A stretch of 41,567 nucleotides of DNA from Thermus caldifontis (GTDB lineage Bacteria > Deinococcota > Deinococci > Deinococcales > Thermaceae). The notes under the pieces are model-generated. The model saw nothing but the letters and a program-made list of their open reading frames with translations. It was not told the origin of the DNA and did no database searches. The number at the start of each line of letters is the position of its first letter. The first letter of the stretch is position 1. Positions 32,443 through 39,486 of this stretch are shown here, in pieces. The stretch is taken from positions 24,182-65,748 of the forward strand of contig NZ_KZ851834.1 in assembly GCF_003336745.1 (NCBI RefSeq), written 5' to 3'. Both the position numbers and the translations under genes were made by a program.

Positions 32443-33625
32443 AGTTCACCCGCCTTTCCAAAATCCGCCTCTGGATCAAGGTGAGCCCCAGGATCAGAAG
32501 GAAGGTCACCATGGCGATGGCGCTGGCGTAGGAGAAGTCCGAGTCGCGGAAACCTTTGTTGTAGAGGTAAAAGGCCAAGGTTAGGGTATCCTGCAACACC
32601 CCCCCCGTGGGCGTGAGCACATAGACCTGGGTGAAAACCTGAAAGGCCCCGATGAGCCCCAAGGTAAAGAGAAAGAAGGTGGTGGGGGAAAGAAGCGGCC
32701 AGGTGATGAGCCTATGCTTCTGCCAGAAGCTCGCCCCATCCAGCTCCGCTGCCTCGTAGTACTCCTTGGGGATGGCCTGGAGCCCAGCCAAAAGGATCAC
32801 CACCTGGTAACCCAGAAAGTGCCACACGCTCATGACCATGATGGCCACAAAGGCCAGGCTGGGTCCCGCCCAAAAGCCCTGGACCTGGACCCCAAGGGGC
32901 TCGAGGAGAAGGGCGAAAACCCCCTTCGGGGTGTTCAACCAATCCAGGCCCGGGGTACGGAGAAGCCAGTTAAGAAAACCAAACTCCGGGTGGTAGATCC
33001 AACGCCACACCGCCGCCGCTGCCGTGAGGGCCGTGATGTAGGGAAGAAAGTACAGGGTGCGATACAGGCCCAAAAAGGCCACCTGGGTATTCAGGAGAAT
33101 GGCCACCACGGTGGCCAGGAGAAGACCCACCGGCACCGTAAACACCACGTACCAGAAGGTGTTCCCCAAAGCCCTCCAGAAAAGCGGGTCCTGGAGAAGG
33201 ATACGGTAGTTTTCCAGCCCGGAAAACGCAGCGGGGCGCAGGAAGTTGACCCGCTCAAAAAGGCTTAGGTAGAAGGCGTAAAAGGTGGGAAAGACATGCC
33301 AGATGAGAAGAAGGGCTAAGGCGGGCCACACCAAGGCCCAGCCATACAAGGCGCCCTGCTCCTTCTCGCTCAAGCCCCGGCCAAAGAAAAGGGCGAAGAG
33401 CAAGGGCACCAAGAAGGCCGCCGGTGGGAACCAGTAGGCCACAAGACCAAGGGCCAAGAGAACGTGGCGCCAGCCAAAGCGAACCCCCCAAAGGACCAAA
33501 AGGGCATACAGCCCAAGCCCCACCACCACCCAAGCCTGGGGGAGAAACCCCAACCGGGCCGCATAGACCCCTAGACTCAAAAGGGCTCCCCAGGACAAGA
33601 CCGCATGGAGGGGAAAGGTCCGCAT
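32432..33625 (-). CDS. ugpA: ABC importer permease (UgpA/MalF type) with extended N-terminus
   Basis: This 397-residue permease holds the conserved UgpA/MalF region from about residue 105 (ALVWPALALLLIWHVFPTFYAFYLSLFE) and an EAA loop at YYEAAELDGASFWQKHRLITWPLLSP. About 100 N-terminal residues form three or four extra hydrophobic segments (LGLYALLVLWGVRFGW, LLALGLVAYWFPPAAFL), beyond the usual 290-310 residues. The ATG at 33625 lies ten bases after a TATACT box. It is the first cistron of the importer operon and is divergent from tsaB. Confidence 0.85.
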   Translation of the reverse strand: MRTFPLHAVLSWGALLSLGVYAARLGFLPQAWVVVGLGLYALLVLWGVRFGWRHVLLALGLVAYWFPPAAFLVPLLFALFFGRGLSEKEQGALYGWALVWPALALLLIWHVFPTFYAFYLSLFERVNFLRPAAFSGLENYRILLQDPLFWRALGNTFWYVVFTVPVGLLLATVVAILLNTQVAFLGLYRTLYFLPYITALTAAAAVWRWIYHPEFGFLNWLLRTPGLDWLNTPKGVFALLLEPLGVQVQGFWAGPSLAFVAIMVMSVWHFLGYQVVILLAGLQAIPKEYYEAAELDGASFWQKHRLITWPLLSPTTFFLFTLGLIGAFQVFTQVYVLTPTGGVLQDTLTLAFYLYNKGFRDSDFSYASAIAMVTFLLILGLTLIQRRILERRVNYEI

Positions 33626-33635
33626 CCCGTGCCGG

Positions 33636-33643
33636 AGTATATA
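33636..33643. promoter_or_regulatory. Overlapping divergent -10 boxes (ABC operon / tsaB)
   Basis: The stretch AGTATATA gives TATACT on the minus strand (33641-33636), ten bases before ATG 33625. It also gives TATATA on the plus strand (33638-33643), ten bases before the tsaB GTG 33654. One AT-rich patch would serve both directions. Confidence 0.5.
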
Positions 33644-33653
33644 GGATGGAGGC

Positions 33654-34193
33654 GTGTGGACCCTCACCCTGGACACCGCCACCCCTTACCTTTCCCTGGG
33701 CCTTTTCCGGGGCGATAAAGGCTTGGGCCGGGTGGTGCGGCTGGGCCGCCGGCATGAGGAAGCCCTCTTCGGCCTGCTGGATGAACTTTTAAGCGAGGTG
33801 GGCATCCCCCGGGAGGCCATCGGGGCCCTGATCCTAGGGGAAGGCCCCGGCTCCTACACGGGCCTGCGGATCGCCTTGGCGGCGGGGCTGGGGATCGCCT
33901 TGGCCCAGGGGGCCAAGGTGTACGGGGTGCATTCCCTCCTCGCCGCCTGCTGGCCCTTCTTGGAGGAAGGTGGACCTCCCCTTACCCCTCTTTTCACCGC
34001 CAGAAACGGGCTCTACTACGGGGCCACCTACGCCAAGCGGAAAGGTAGGCCCGTGGAGATCCTGCCTCCCCGCAAGCTGAAGGCCTCGGAGTTACCCCCA
34101 AAAGGCCTCCTTCTGGATCCGCCCCCCGACCCCAGGGCCCTTTATGCGCTTTCGCCCTTTGCCCGGGAGGGGGTGGAACCTTTGTACCTTTGA
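33654..34193 (+). CDS. tsaB: tRNA t6A biosynthesis protein TsaB
   Basis: This 179-residue ASKHA-fold protein is the scaffold partner of TsaD in threonylcarbamoyl-adenosine (t6A37) tRNA modification. The N-terminus LTLDTATPYLSLGL, the HxE-like RRHEEALFGLLDELL and the signature LGEGPGSYTGLRIALAAGLGIAL are typical. The C-terminal part is short and lacks some residues of full-length TsaB (about 230 in E. coli). The start codon is GTG with GGAGG close upstream. No other t6A genes are adjacent. Confidence 0.9.
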   Translation: MWTLTLDTATPYLSLGLFRGDKGLGRVVRLGRRHEEALFGLLDELLSEVGIPREAIGALILGEGPGSYTGLRIALAAGLGIALAQGAKVYGVHSLLAACWPFLEEGGPPLTPLFTARNGLYYGATYAKRKGRPVEILPPRKLKASELPPKGLLLDPPPDPRALYALSPFAREGVEPLYL

Positions 34194-34323
34194 TCCCCAT
34201 TTCTCCCTCCATTGGGCTCCCTATGGACCCGAGAACGTAGCCTAGGGAAGGGATTTTCCGGGGCCCCCGCCTTGGCGGAAGCCAGGAGGGGGTGGCATGA
34301 GGAGGGCGATGGAGCGCCACGGT

Positions 34324-36831
34324 TCAGCGTAAAAGTAAGCGTATTCGCTCTTCCACCTGCCTTTCTCCTTGCCGGGCCACCAGGCGGAGGCTCAGTCCCC
34401 GCACCCGTCCCACCGGTTCCGCCAGCTGGGCTAGGGCCTCATCCAGAACAAAGCGGGTCACATACCGTCCTTGGCCAGCTGGCGCCAGGGTCAAAACCTT
34501 GCCCGTGGGCAAATGGAGGAAAACCTCCTCAGCGGGAAACCGAACCTCAGCGCTCACCTCAACCTCCTCCCCCAAAGAAGCCCTGGGAGGAAGAAGGCTC
34601 GCCTGCAGGAGCTTCCGCCCCTCATCCAAAGGAAGGACCAGTTCCTGGGAAACCCTTACTTCCCGACCCTCGGACAAAACCTGCGCTTCCAGGCGTAAGG
34701 GAAGCGCCCCTCTCGCCTCCCAAGGGACCTGGAAGGTCAATACCCTCGGCCCATCCAAGCCCCCGCCGCGCCCAGCCCCAATCACCTCCCTATTTCCCGG
34801 CAAGAGAAGCCGGAGTTTACCCGTAGCTCCTTCCACCTCCAAGCGAACCTCCTCCCCGGGAGCGGGCCTGGAAGGGAAGGAGCGCACGGAGAGGGGTCGG
34901 GCCCTATCCACCACCTCCGAGGGCGTGGTACGGAAGGGAAGGCTTAAGGTGGTCTCCTCGAGGGGGACCAGCCGAACCTCCTGGGGCACCTCGGCTCCCT
35001 GCACCTCATGCCCAGGTAGAGCCTCCGGCCACACCCTATAGATACCTGGGGGAAGAACCGCCCCACTGCCGCAAGCCACAAAGGCGCCCACCTGCCCAGC
35101 CACATAGGCACCCTTTCCCCCTTCACCGGCGCAGACCAGGCGGAAGTGGGAAGCCGGTGGAAGCTCAAGGCGAAGGGGGTTCCAGGGGGCCTGTCCCACT
35201 TCCACCTCCAGGGGAAGGGCGAGGGTATCCGGAGGGGGAAAGACCCGCAACCTCCCCCCTGCGCGAGGCAGAAAGATGCGGAACCGCCCCTCAGCGTCGG
35301 AGGGGGCAAGGGCCTCTTGGACCACAATCCTGGCACCACCCAAGGGTTTTCCTCCGAGGACCACCACCCCCTCGAGGGGTAGCCGGTCATACCCCCCGAA
35401 AGCCTGGGTAACCTCGGGAGGAACGCTGAGGCTAAAGGTGTACCTTCCCTCCAGACCAAAGCGGGTTCCCTGAGGGCTCCAAAACCCCTCCAGGCGAAGC
35501 CCGTAAGGCCCCTCCTCCCATTCCCATACCCCTCCTAGGCTCCCTTGGGGGGAATCCAAGCGTAGCCTTCCCTCCAAGGAGAAACTGGCCTGCGCCCTCC
35601 GGTAGCTAAGCCCTGCCCCTATCCTCGCCTCCTGGCCCACCCCCGCCTCCAAGGCCAGGCGAAAGGAAGAGTCCAAAGGCCAGGCATACCTTCCCCAAAG
35701 CATCCCCCCTTGGGAGTCATACACCCCCTCCACCCGATAAGCGGCCTCCCCCAGGGTTCCAAAGTGGCTCCCCCGTAGCCTCAGTTGCGGGTACAGGCTC
35801 GCTTCCAAACCGAATCCTGGGACGCTTCCCCCAAGGAGCAACCCTCCCTCCCAGGCCAGGAAAAAGGCCGGCTCCCCCATCCTTTCCAGACGCAGGGAGG
35901 GGTTTCGGCAAGCATCCTCAAGGGTGCACTGCCCTCGGAGGGAAAACCCCCACAGGGCGTAGCCCAGGCGGAGGAGTTCGGGGGTGGCCTCCAGGCGGAA
36001 TACCCCCTCGCCCCCTTTCCACTCCCCTTCCACCCTCCACGGATAGGCCAGGCCAAGGCGCAAAGGGCCCTCCTGGTACGAAAGCCCAAAGCCTGGCTCC
36101 GTATTGAGGAAAACCCCCCAAGGCCCCAGGCTTAGGCCCAGGTTTCCCCCCAAGCGCATCCCCTCCCCCTGCATCCGCAGGGCAAAACTAGCCCCACGGG
36201 CCAAAGGACCTTCCAAAGCCAGGGCACCATAGGGACCTGGATACCCCAAGGCCAGGCTCCCCCCCAGGCGGTAAGGAGGGGGAGCTCCTCCAGGGCTTTC
36301 CACCTGAACCAGGTATCGCTCCTTCCGATCCCCGTAGGAAAGCACCAGAAGCAACACGCCTCCCTCCTCTAAGGGCAGGGAAACCTCCCTTTCCTCCCCT
36401 GGCCCCACCTCCACCGCAAGGGGAGGGAGGAAGACCTGGCTCTCGGGGGCAGAGGCCACGGACACCCCCAGGGGCACATTCCCCCGGTTCGCCAGACGAA
36501 GGGGCAAGACCCCCAAAGCTCGAGGAGGCACCTGGACCCATAGGCGCTCCACCTTGGGTACCTCCACCTCCTGGCAAAGGGCTGTCTCCCCCGCACTTAG
36601 GCAAACGGGGTACACCCCGGGCGTTAGGGAAGGGGGCGCTTCCAGCACCGCCAGCACCAACCCCTCCCCCTCCTCGGGCAGGAGGAGGGGTTGGAAGGGC
36701 TCCACCCGCCAGGTTATCCCTCCCCGCACCCCAGAAAAGGCCAGGGTAAAGGCCTCTCCTGGGGCTACGAGGGTTCTGCCCAAGGCCAGGGAAAGGAGAA
36801 GGACTGTGGCCAACAGGATGCCCAGGCGCAT
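34324..36831 (-). CDS. Large secreted protein with probable outer-membrane barrel (usher-like?)
   Basis: This 835-residue protein has a signal peptide (MRLGILLATVLLLSLALG). In order, it shows an Ig-like region (about 25-175, LPLRLANRGNVPLGVSV), a long run of alternating amphipathic strands (about 185-480, such as GSLALGYPGPYGALALEGPLA and WGVFLNTEPGFGLSYQEGPLRLG) and a carboxypeptidase-regulatory-like domain (about 485-555, GGKPLGGARIVVQEALAPSDAEGRF). Further Ig-like domains run to the end (RSFPSRPAPGEEVRLEVEG, LPPRASLGEEVEVSAEV). The barrel would hold about 16 strands, fewer than classic ushers. It is last in the fibre operon, after chaperone-like and subunit-like genes, so an assembly or anchoring platform is the likeliest role. 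Homology to ushers is not established. Confidence 0.68.
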   Translation of the reverse strand: MRLGILLATVLLLSLALGRTLVAPGEAFTLAFSGVRGGITWRVEPFQPLLLPEEGEGLVLAVLEAPPSLTPGVYPVCLSAGETALCQEVEVPKVERLWVQVPPRALGVLPLRLANRGNVPLGVSVASAPESQVFLPPLAVEVGPGEEREVSLPLEEGGVLLLVLSYGDRKERYLVQVESPGGAPPPYRLGGSLALGYPGPYGALALEGPLARGASFALRMQGEGMRLGGNLGLSLGPWGVFLNTEPGFGLSYQEGPLRLGLAYPWRVEGEWKGGEGVFRLEATPELLRLGYALWGFSLRGQCTLEDACRNPSLRLERMGEPAFFLAWEGGLLLGGSVPGFGLEASLYPQLRLRGSHFGTLGEAAYRVEGVYDSQGGMLWGRYAWPLDSSFRLALEAGVGQEARIGAGLSYRRAQASFSLEGRLRLDSPQGSLGGVWEWEEGPYGLRLEGFWSPQGTRFGLEGRYTFSLSVPPEVTQAFGGYDRLPLEGVVVLGGKPLGGARIVVQEALAPSDAEGRFRIFLPRAGGRLRVFPPPDTLALPLEVEVGQAPWNPLRLELPPASHFRLVCAGEGGKGAYVAGQVGAFVACGSGAVLPPGIYRVWPEALPGHEVQGAEVPQEVRLVPLEETTLSLPFRTTPSEVVDRARPLSVRSFPSRPAPGEEVRLEVEGATGKLRLLLPGNREVIGAGRGGGLDGPRVLTFQVPWEARGALPLRLEAQVLSEGREVRVSQELVLPLDEGRKLLQASLLPPRASLGEEVEVSAEVRFPAEEVFLHLPTGKVLTLAPAGQGRYVTRFVLDEALAQLAEPVGRVRGLSLRLVARQGERQVEERIRLLLR

Positions 36832-36835
36832 GACT

Positions 36836-37420
36836 TCAGTTGTTGCGCAGACGGTAGCTAAGGGTCAGGGTCCCGGAGGCGGGAAGAAGGGGGAAGGCAT
36901 CCTCCGGGTCCATCCGCAGGAAGAGGTAAAGCCAAAGGACGGCCTCGGTGTTTCGGGGAATGCTGGCAAGACCCCGGTTATCGGGTATGGCCCCTAAAGG
37001 CGTGGGACTCGGCACATGGTTGATCACCCCTGGGCCGGATACCACCTGGACCATCAGGTAAAGACGGGTATTGGGGTCCAGGGGAGGGGGGAAGGTACCG
37101 GCCACCCCAGTGAGACGGAAGCAAAGGGTGGTACCGGCCCCACAAAGGGTACCCCCACCCCCGCCCCCACCCGTGCGAAGGAGGCACTCCACCCGGTAAG
37201 GCCCCATCCCCCCCACCACCCGGGTGGGAAGGAAAAGGGACGGGCCCGCATCGAAGAGATGCAGGTACCCTGCCAGGTTGGCCACCGGGTAACCCCCTTG
37301 GATGCTTAGGGGACCCGGAGCGGAGAAATCAAAGGCCACCTCCGTAGCGTCACACTGAACAGCGTTTTGCGCCTGGCCAAGGGCCAGTAGCAGGATGAGG
37401 AAACCTAAGGCACGCGCCAT
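36836..37420 (-). CDS. Secreted beta-rich subunit-like protein (minor subunit or tip?)
   Basis: This 194-residue protein has a signal peptide (MARALGFLILLLALGQAQ) and four Cys that could form two disulfides (VQCDATEVAFDF, YRVECLLRTG, LCGAGTTLCFRLTG). It is rich in beta propensity and ends GTLTLSYRLRNN, an alternating strand like those of fimbrial or spore-coat-U subunits. The ATG follows GGAGGGAAG and overlaps the chaperone-like gene by 16 bases; the barrel gene starts four bases downstream. Its position between chaperone and platform suggests a minor or tip subunit. The family is not recognised. Confidence 0.62.
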   Translation of the reverse strand: MARALGFLILLLALGQAQNAVQCDATEVAFDFSAPGPLSIQGGYPVANLAGYLHLFDAGPSLFLPTRVVGGMGPYRVECLLRTGGGGGGGTLCGAGTTLCFRLTGVAGTFPPPLDPNTRLYLMVQVVSGPGVINHVPSPTPLGAIPDNRGLASIPRNTEAVLWLYLFLRMDPEDAFPLLPASGTLTLSYRLRNN

Positions 37421-38145
37421 CTTCCCTCCGAGGCGTAGCGGCCGTAGGGGCCTTCCAAAAGGAGGATCACCCGGTACTCCCCCGGAGGAAGGGGCGTAAG
37501 AGGCTCCAGCAAGACCCTCCTAACCCCACCAGGCCATACGGGAAGTTCCTCCAGGGCAAGAAGAGCCACTTCCTGACCCTCCGGGGTAAACACCCGGGCC
37601 TGGCCGCTCAGGCGCTGAAGGACGTTGCCCGGATTCTCCAGGACCACGGGCAAGGCCGGTCCTTCCCCCCCCACCGTAGCCCTTAAGGCCGGCTTCTCCT
37701 TACCCCGCAAGGTGACGTACAGGGCCAAGCCGATCTCGGGCCTCACCTGAAGGCGTACGCCTCCCCTTTCCAGAGGGCGAACCCCAGCCCCAAAGACCAC
37801 CAGGCAGGCCAAGGTCCCCTCTCCCATGGGCGCCCTCCCCTCCACCCGCACCTCCAGGGCCCCCCCGGGGGGAAGGAGGAAAGCGGAAGGGATTACCCGA
37901 AGCTCGGGACAAAGCCCACCGGAAAGGGGAACCTCCTCTAAAGAACCATCTTCCCCTAGGCGGAAAGGGGCAAGGCGCACAGCAATGGCCTCCTCCCGGG
38001 GACCTTCGTTTTTCAAGGTTACCCCAAAGGAGAAGGCCTCGCCAGGCCAAGCGGAAAGCTCCATCCGGGCCGGGGAAAGGGTAAGGAAAACGCCTTGGGC
38101 GAAGGCTAGGTTTGCCAGCAAAGAGAGGGTCAGTAAGGTTCGCAT
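37405..38145 (-). CDS. Periplasmic PapD/DUF916-like chaperone
   Basis: This 246-residue secreted protein (signal MRTLLTLSLLANLAFAQ) has two Ig-like halves. The first reads LSPARMELSAWPGEAFSFGVTLKNEG, with LRVIPSAFLLPPGGALEVRVEGRAP, the strand order of PapD-type chaperones and of the DUF916/WxL-associated proteins. The second begins near ALPVVLENPGNVLQRLSGQARVF and ends GRYASEGRWRVP. Chaperones of archaic chaperone-usher systems have this general layout. It would cap subunits in the periplasm. The start follows AGGGAGCC, just below a strong hairpin that separates it from the likely major subunit gene. Confidence 0.68.
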   Translation of the reverse strand: MRTLLTLSLLANLAFAQGVFLTLSPARMELSAWPGEAFSFGVTLKNEGPREEAIAVRLAPFRLGEDGSLEEVPLSGGLCPELRVIPSAFLLPPGGALEVRVEGRAPMGEGTLACLVVFGAGVRPLERGGVRLQVRPEIGLALYVTLRGKEKPALRATVGGEGPALPVVLENPGNVLQRLSGQARVFTPEGQEVALLALEELPVWPGGVRRVLLEPLTPLPPGEYRVILLLEGPYGRYASEGRWRVP

Positions 38146-38162
38146 GGCTCCCTACCAGCATA

Positions 38163-38197
38163 AAGCCCCTGGGAGTTTGTTAGGGTCCCAGGGGCTT
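38163..38197 (-). terminator. Attenuator hairpin between subunit and chaperone genes
   Basis: AAGCCCCTGGGA (38163-38174) and TCCCAGGGGCTT (38186-38197) form a perfect 12-bp stem with an 11-base loop. It lies 18 bases after the major-subunit stop and 17 bases before the chaperone ATG. With only a short T-run after it, it probably gives partial termination or protects the upstream mRNA end. Confidence 0.6.
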
Positions 38198-38215
38198 CAC
38201 GGCACCAGGTGTCCC

Positions 38216-38818
38216 TTAAGGGGACGAGAGGGTGTAGGTGATGGTGATTTGCTCGTTATTAATGCCACTCAAGGGGATGTCGTCGTTGATGTCCATGGTG
38301 AAGAGGTAGTAGAGCCTGTACACGGACTTGCCTTGGCCGCCCGAGCCCGCGCTGATGAGGGTGCTCACACTGGTAATCGACGTGGGGACCGTTGTCCCGG
38401 ATGATCCCTTGCCGCTCACCTTTTCCGCGAAGACCTTGACCCGGTTGTTGCCCAGGGTGAGGGTACCCGAAACCGAAGGGGCCACCGTCCACTGGGCCCG
38501 GTTGGTGCGGATGGTTAGGGTGCCGTAGTCCTGTCCGCCGGTTCCCGTGAGGCTGGTGGGGGCGAAGTCCTGGGTGCTGGTGGCGGTGTCGATGAAGGTG
38601 TTGTAGGCCGCCAGGGACGCCTTGGTGTAGGTCGTGTTGCCCACGGTCACGGTTTCCGTCCCATTAAGGCTGGCGTCCGTGAAGTCAAACAGGTAGTCGG
38701 TGGCGTCCAGCTGAAGGGAAAGGATAGACGGGATCTGCACCGTAACCGTGTGGTTATCCGTGGCCTGGGCCAAGGCCAGGCCTGCCAGAAGGACCATAAG
38801 TGCTGCCAGCTTGCGCAT
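38216..38818 (-). CDS. Secreted beta-rich protein, likely major fibre subunit
   Basis: This 200-residue protein has a signal peptide (MRKLAALMVLLAGLALAQ), then TVQIPSILSLQLDATDYLFDF. It is rich in Thr, Ser, Gly and Asn, has no Cys, and ends EQITITYTLSSP, an amphipathic last strand as in spore-coat-U or fimbrial subunits. The start follows AGGAGGTTT. Its own promoter and a conserved RNA element lie directly upstream, and an attenuator lies downstream; that arrangement suits an abundant structural subunit. Its V-x-I-P-x-I-L-x-L segment recurs in the 124-residue neighbour. Function is inferred from context. Confidence 0.68.
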   Translation of the reverse strand: MRKLAALMVLLAGLALAQATDNHTVTVQIPSILSLQLDATDYLFDFTDASLNGTETVTVGNTTYTKASLAAYNTFIDTATSTQDFAPTSLTGTGGQDYGTLTIRTNRAQWTVAPSVSGTLTLGNNRVKVFAEKVSGKGSSGTTVPTSITSVSTLISAGSGGQGKSVYRLYYLFTMDINDDIPLSGINNEQITITYTLSSP

Positions 38819-38842
38819 ATCCCAAACCTCCTAAAAGGTTTT
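38819..38842 (-). promoter_or_regulatory. Shine-Dalgarno switch region after RNA copy 1
   Basis: On the minus strand the 3' arm of P1 (CCCCT) runs straight into AAAACCTTTTAGGAGGTTTGGG before the ATG. CCTAA can pair with TTAGG (6-base loop), which covers part of the AGGAGG Shine-Dalgarno and uses three bases of the P1 arm. P1 and this hairpin are mutually exclusive, as in translational riboswitches. Confidence 0.5.
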
Positions 38843-38918
38843 AGGGGCCGGTTGCGCCACTGGCTCCCCCCTGCTCCATGGCGCCCATCTGGGAGATCAG
38901 GGGTTCTTCGCCTCCCCT
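38843..38918 (-). promoter_or_regulatory. Structured RNA element, copy 1 (riboswitch candidate)
   Basis: P1 pairs 38914-38918 with 38843-38847 (AGGGG/CCCCT), and P2 pairs 38898-38903 with 38868-38873 (CCCCTG/CAGGGG), with a further inner CTCC/GGAG pairing. On the minus strand the joining segments are AGGCGAAGAA before P2 and GGAGCCAGTGGCGCAACCGG after it, and the P2 loop contains TGGGCGCC. Compared with the other two copies, the joining segments are almost invariant while both helices change in sequence but stay paired. It lies 24 bases before the major-subunit ATG. I do not recognise the class. Confidence 0.72.
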
Positions 38919-38928
38919 CAGAGCCCAT

Positions 38929-38957
38929 ACTATCAGCCCGTGTGAAAATCTTGTGAA
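38929..38957 (-). promoter_or_regulatory. Promoter of RNA copy 1 and major subunit
   Basis: On the minus strand TTCACA (38957-38952), a 17-base spacer and GATAGT (38934-38929) form a good promoter, with the start expected just before the P1 helix of copy 1. A second TTCACA (38946-38941) lies 11 bases downstream of the first, giving a one-turn direct repeat. Confidence 0.6.
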
Positions 38958-38963
38958 GGGGGT

Positions 38964-39338
38964 TTATCCTCCCCTCACCCTCACCCAGACCTCCCAGCGA
39001 ACCCCCGGGGGGACCTGTAAGGGAACCTCCTGGCGACCCCTACCCTCAAAGATAATTCCACCCGTTTCCGAGGGCGGATTCCCTGAAAGGGGCACCAACC
39101 AAAGCTGCCACCGGGTGTTGGAAACTATCCGGAGTTTGTAGCTACCAGGTTCCAAGGTAAGCCTACCCTCGGGCAAGGCCTCCACCCTTAGACCCAGTTC
39201 CGCCACCTCCAAGCGGAGGATAGCGGGAATCCGAATCCCTACCCCATGTTGGGTCTGTGCGGTTGGATCCCCTGCAAAACCAGGCTGGAGCACCCCTAAT
39301 ACTCCCACCAACACCAGCCCTATCACCCACTTGCCCAT
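38964..39338 (-). CDS. Small secreted beta-rich protein (subunit-like)
   Basis: This 124-residue protein starts MGKWVIGLVLVGVLGVLQPGFAG, a signal peptide. It then shows GVGIRIPAILRLEVAELGLRVEA, which resembles TVQIPSILSLQLDATDYL of the next gene, and ends WEVWVRVRGG with alternating strand character. No Cys is present in the mature part. ATG 39338 is preferred because GGGAGGTGG lies just upstream; GTG 39344 overlaps that site. It is the first cistron of the fibre locus, behind a leader of about 290 bases with two copies of the RNA element. It may be a minor subunit, initiator or adaptor. Confidence 0.62.
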   Translation of the reverse strand: MGKWVIGLVLVGVLGVLQPGFAGDPTAQTQHGVGIRIPAILRLEVAELGLRVEALPEGRLTLEPGSYKLRIVSNTRWQLWLVPLSGNPPSETGGIIFEGRGRQEVPLQVPPGVRWEVWVRVRGG

Positions 39339-39341
39339 AGC

Positions 39342-39376
39342 CACCTCCCACCGCTAACCCGGGGGAGAGGTGGCGC
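39342..39376 (-). promoter_or_regulatory. Shine-Dalgarno-covering hairpin after RNA copy 2
   Basis: On the minus strand CCACCTC pairs with GAGGTGG (7 bp, 19-base loop); the second arm is the Shine-Dalgarno of the 124-residue gene. Translation would be blocked while it forms. How ligand binding in copy 2 would open it is not evident. Confidence 0.5.
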
Positions 39377-39404
39377 AAAGAGCCGCGAGAAGACAGAAGA
39401 TCGA

Positions 39405-39482
39405 CGTTCGGCCGGTTGCGCCACTGGCTCCCCGTGTCCCTTGGCGCCCATCTTGGGTTCCACGGTTCGTCGCCTCCGAACG
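39405..39482 (-). promoter_or_regulatory. Structured RNA element, copy 2 (riboswitch candidate)
   Basis: P1 pairs 39476-39482 with 39405-39411 (CGTTCGG/CCGAACG, 7 bp). P2 pairs 39461-39465 with 39432-39436 (CCGTG/CACGG). On the minus strand the core reads AGGCGACGAA before P2 (one base different from the other copies), TGGGCGCC in the P2 loop and GGAGCCAGTGGCGCAACCGG after P2. A small CCCTAA/TTAGGG hairpin lies just upstream. It is the gene-proximal unit of a tandem pair. Confidence 0.72.
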
Positions 39483-39486
39483 CCCT

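Noticed and set aside
34205..34290. Weak inverted repeats between tsaB and the barrel gene (TCCCTA/TAGGGA and CCGCC/GGCGG)
   Set aside because: Stems are short, loops are too long or too short, and neither has a T-run. A terminator is expected here, but I cannot place it.
38848..38867. Plus-strand GCCACTG resemblance to a cobalamin riboswitch
   Set aside because: Only seven bases match, no B12 box or other cobalamin segments are present, and no gene lies downstream on the plus strand. All three copies face minus-strand genes.
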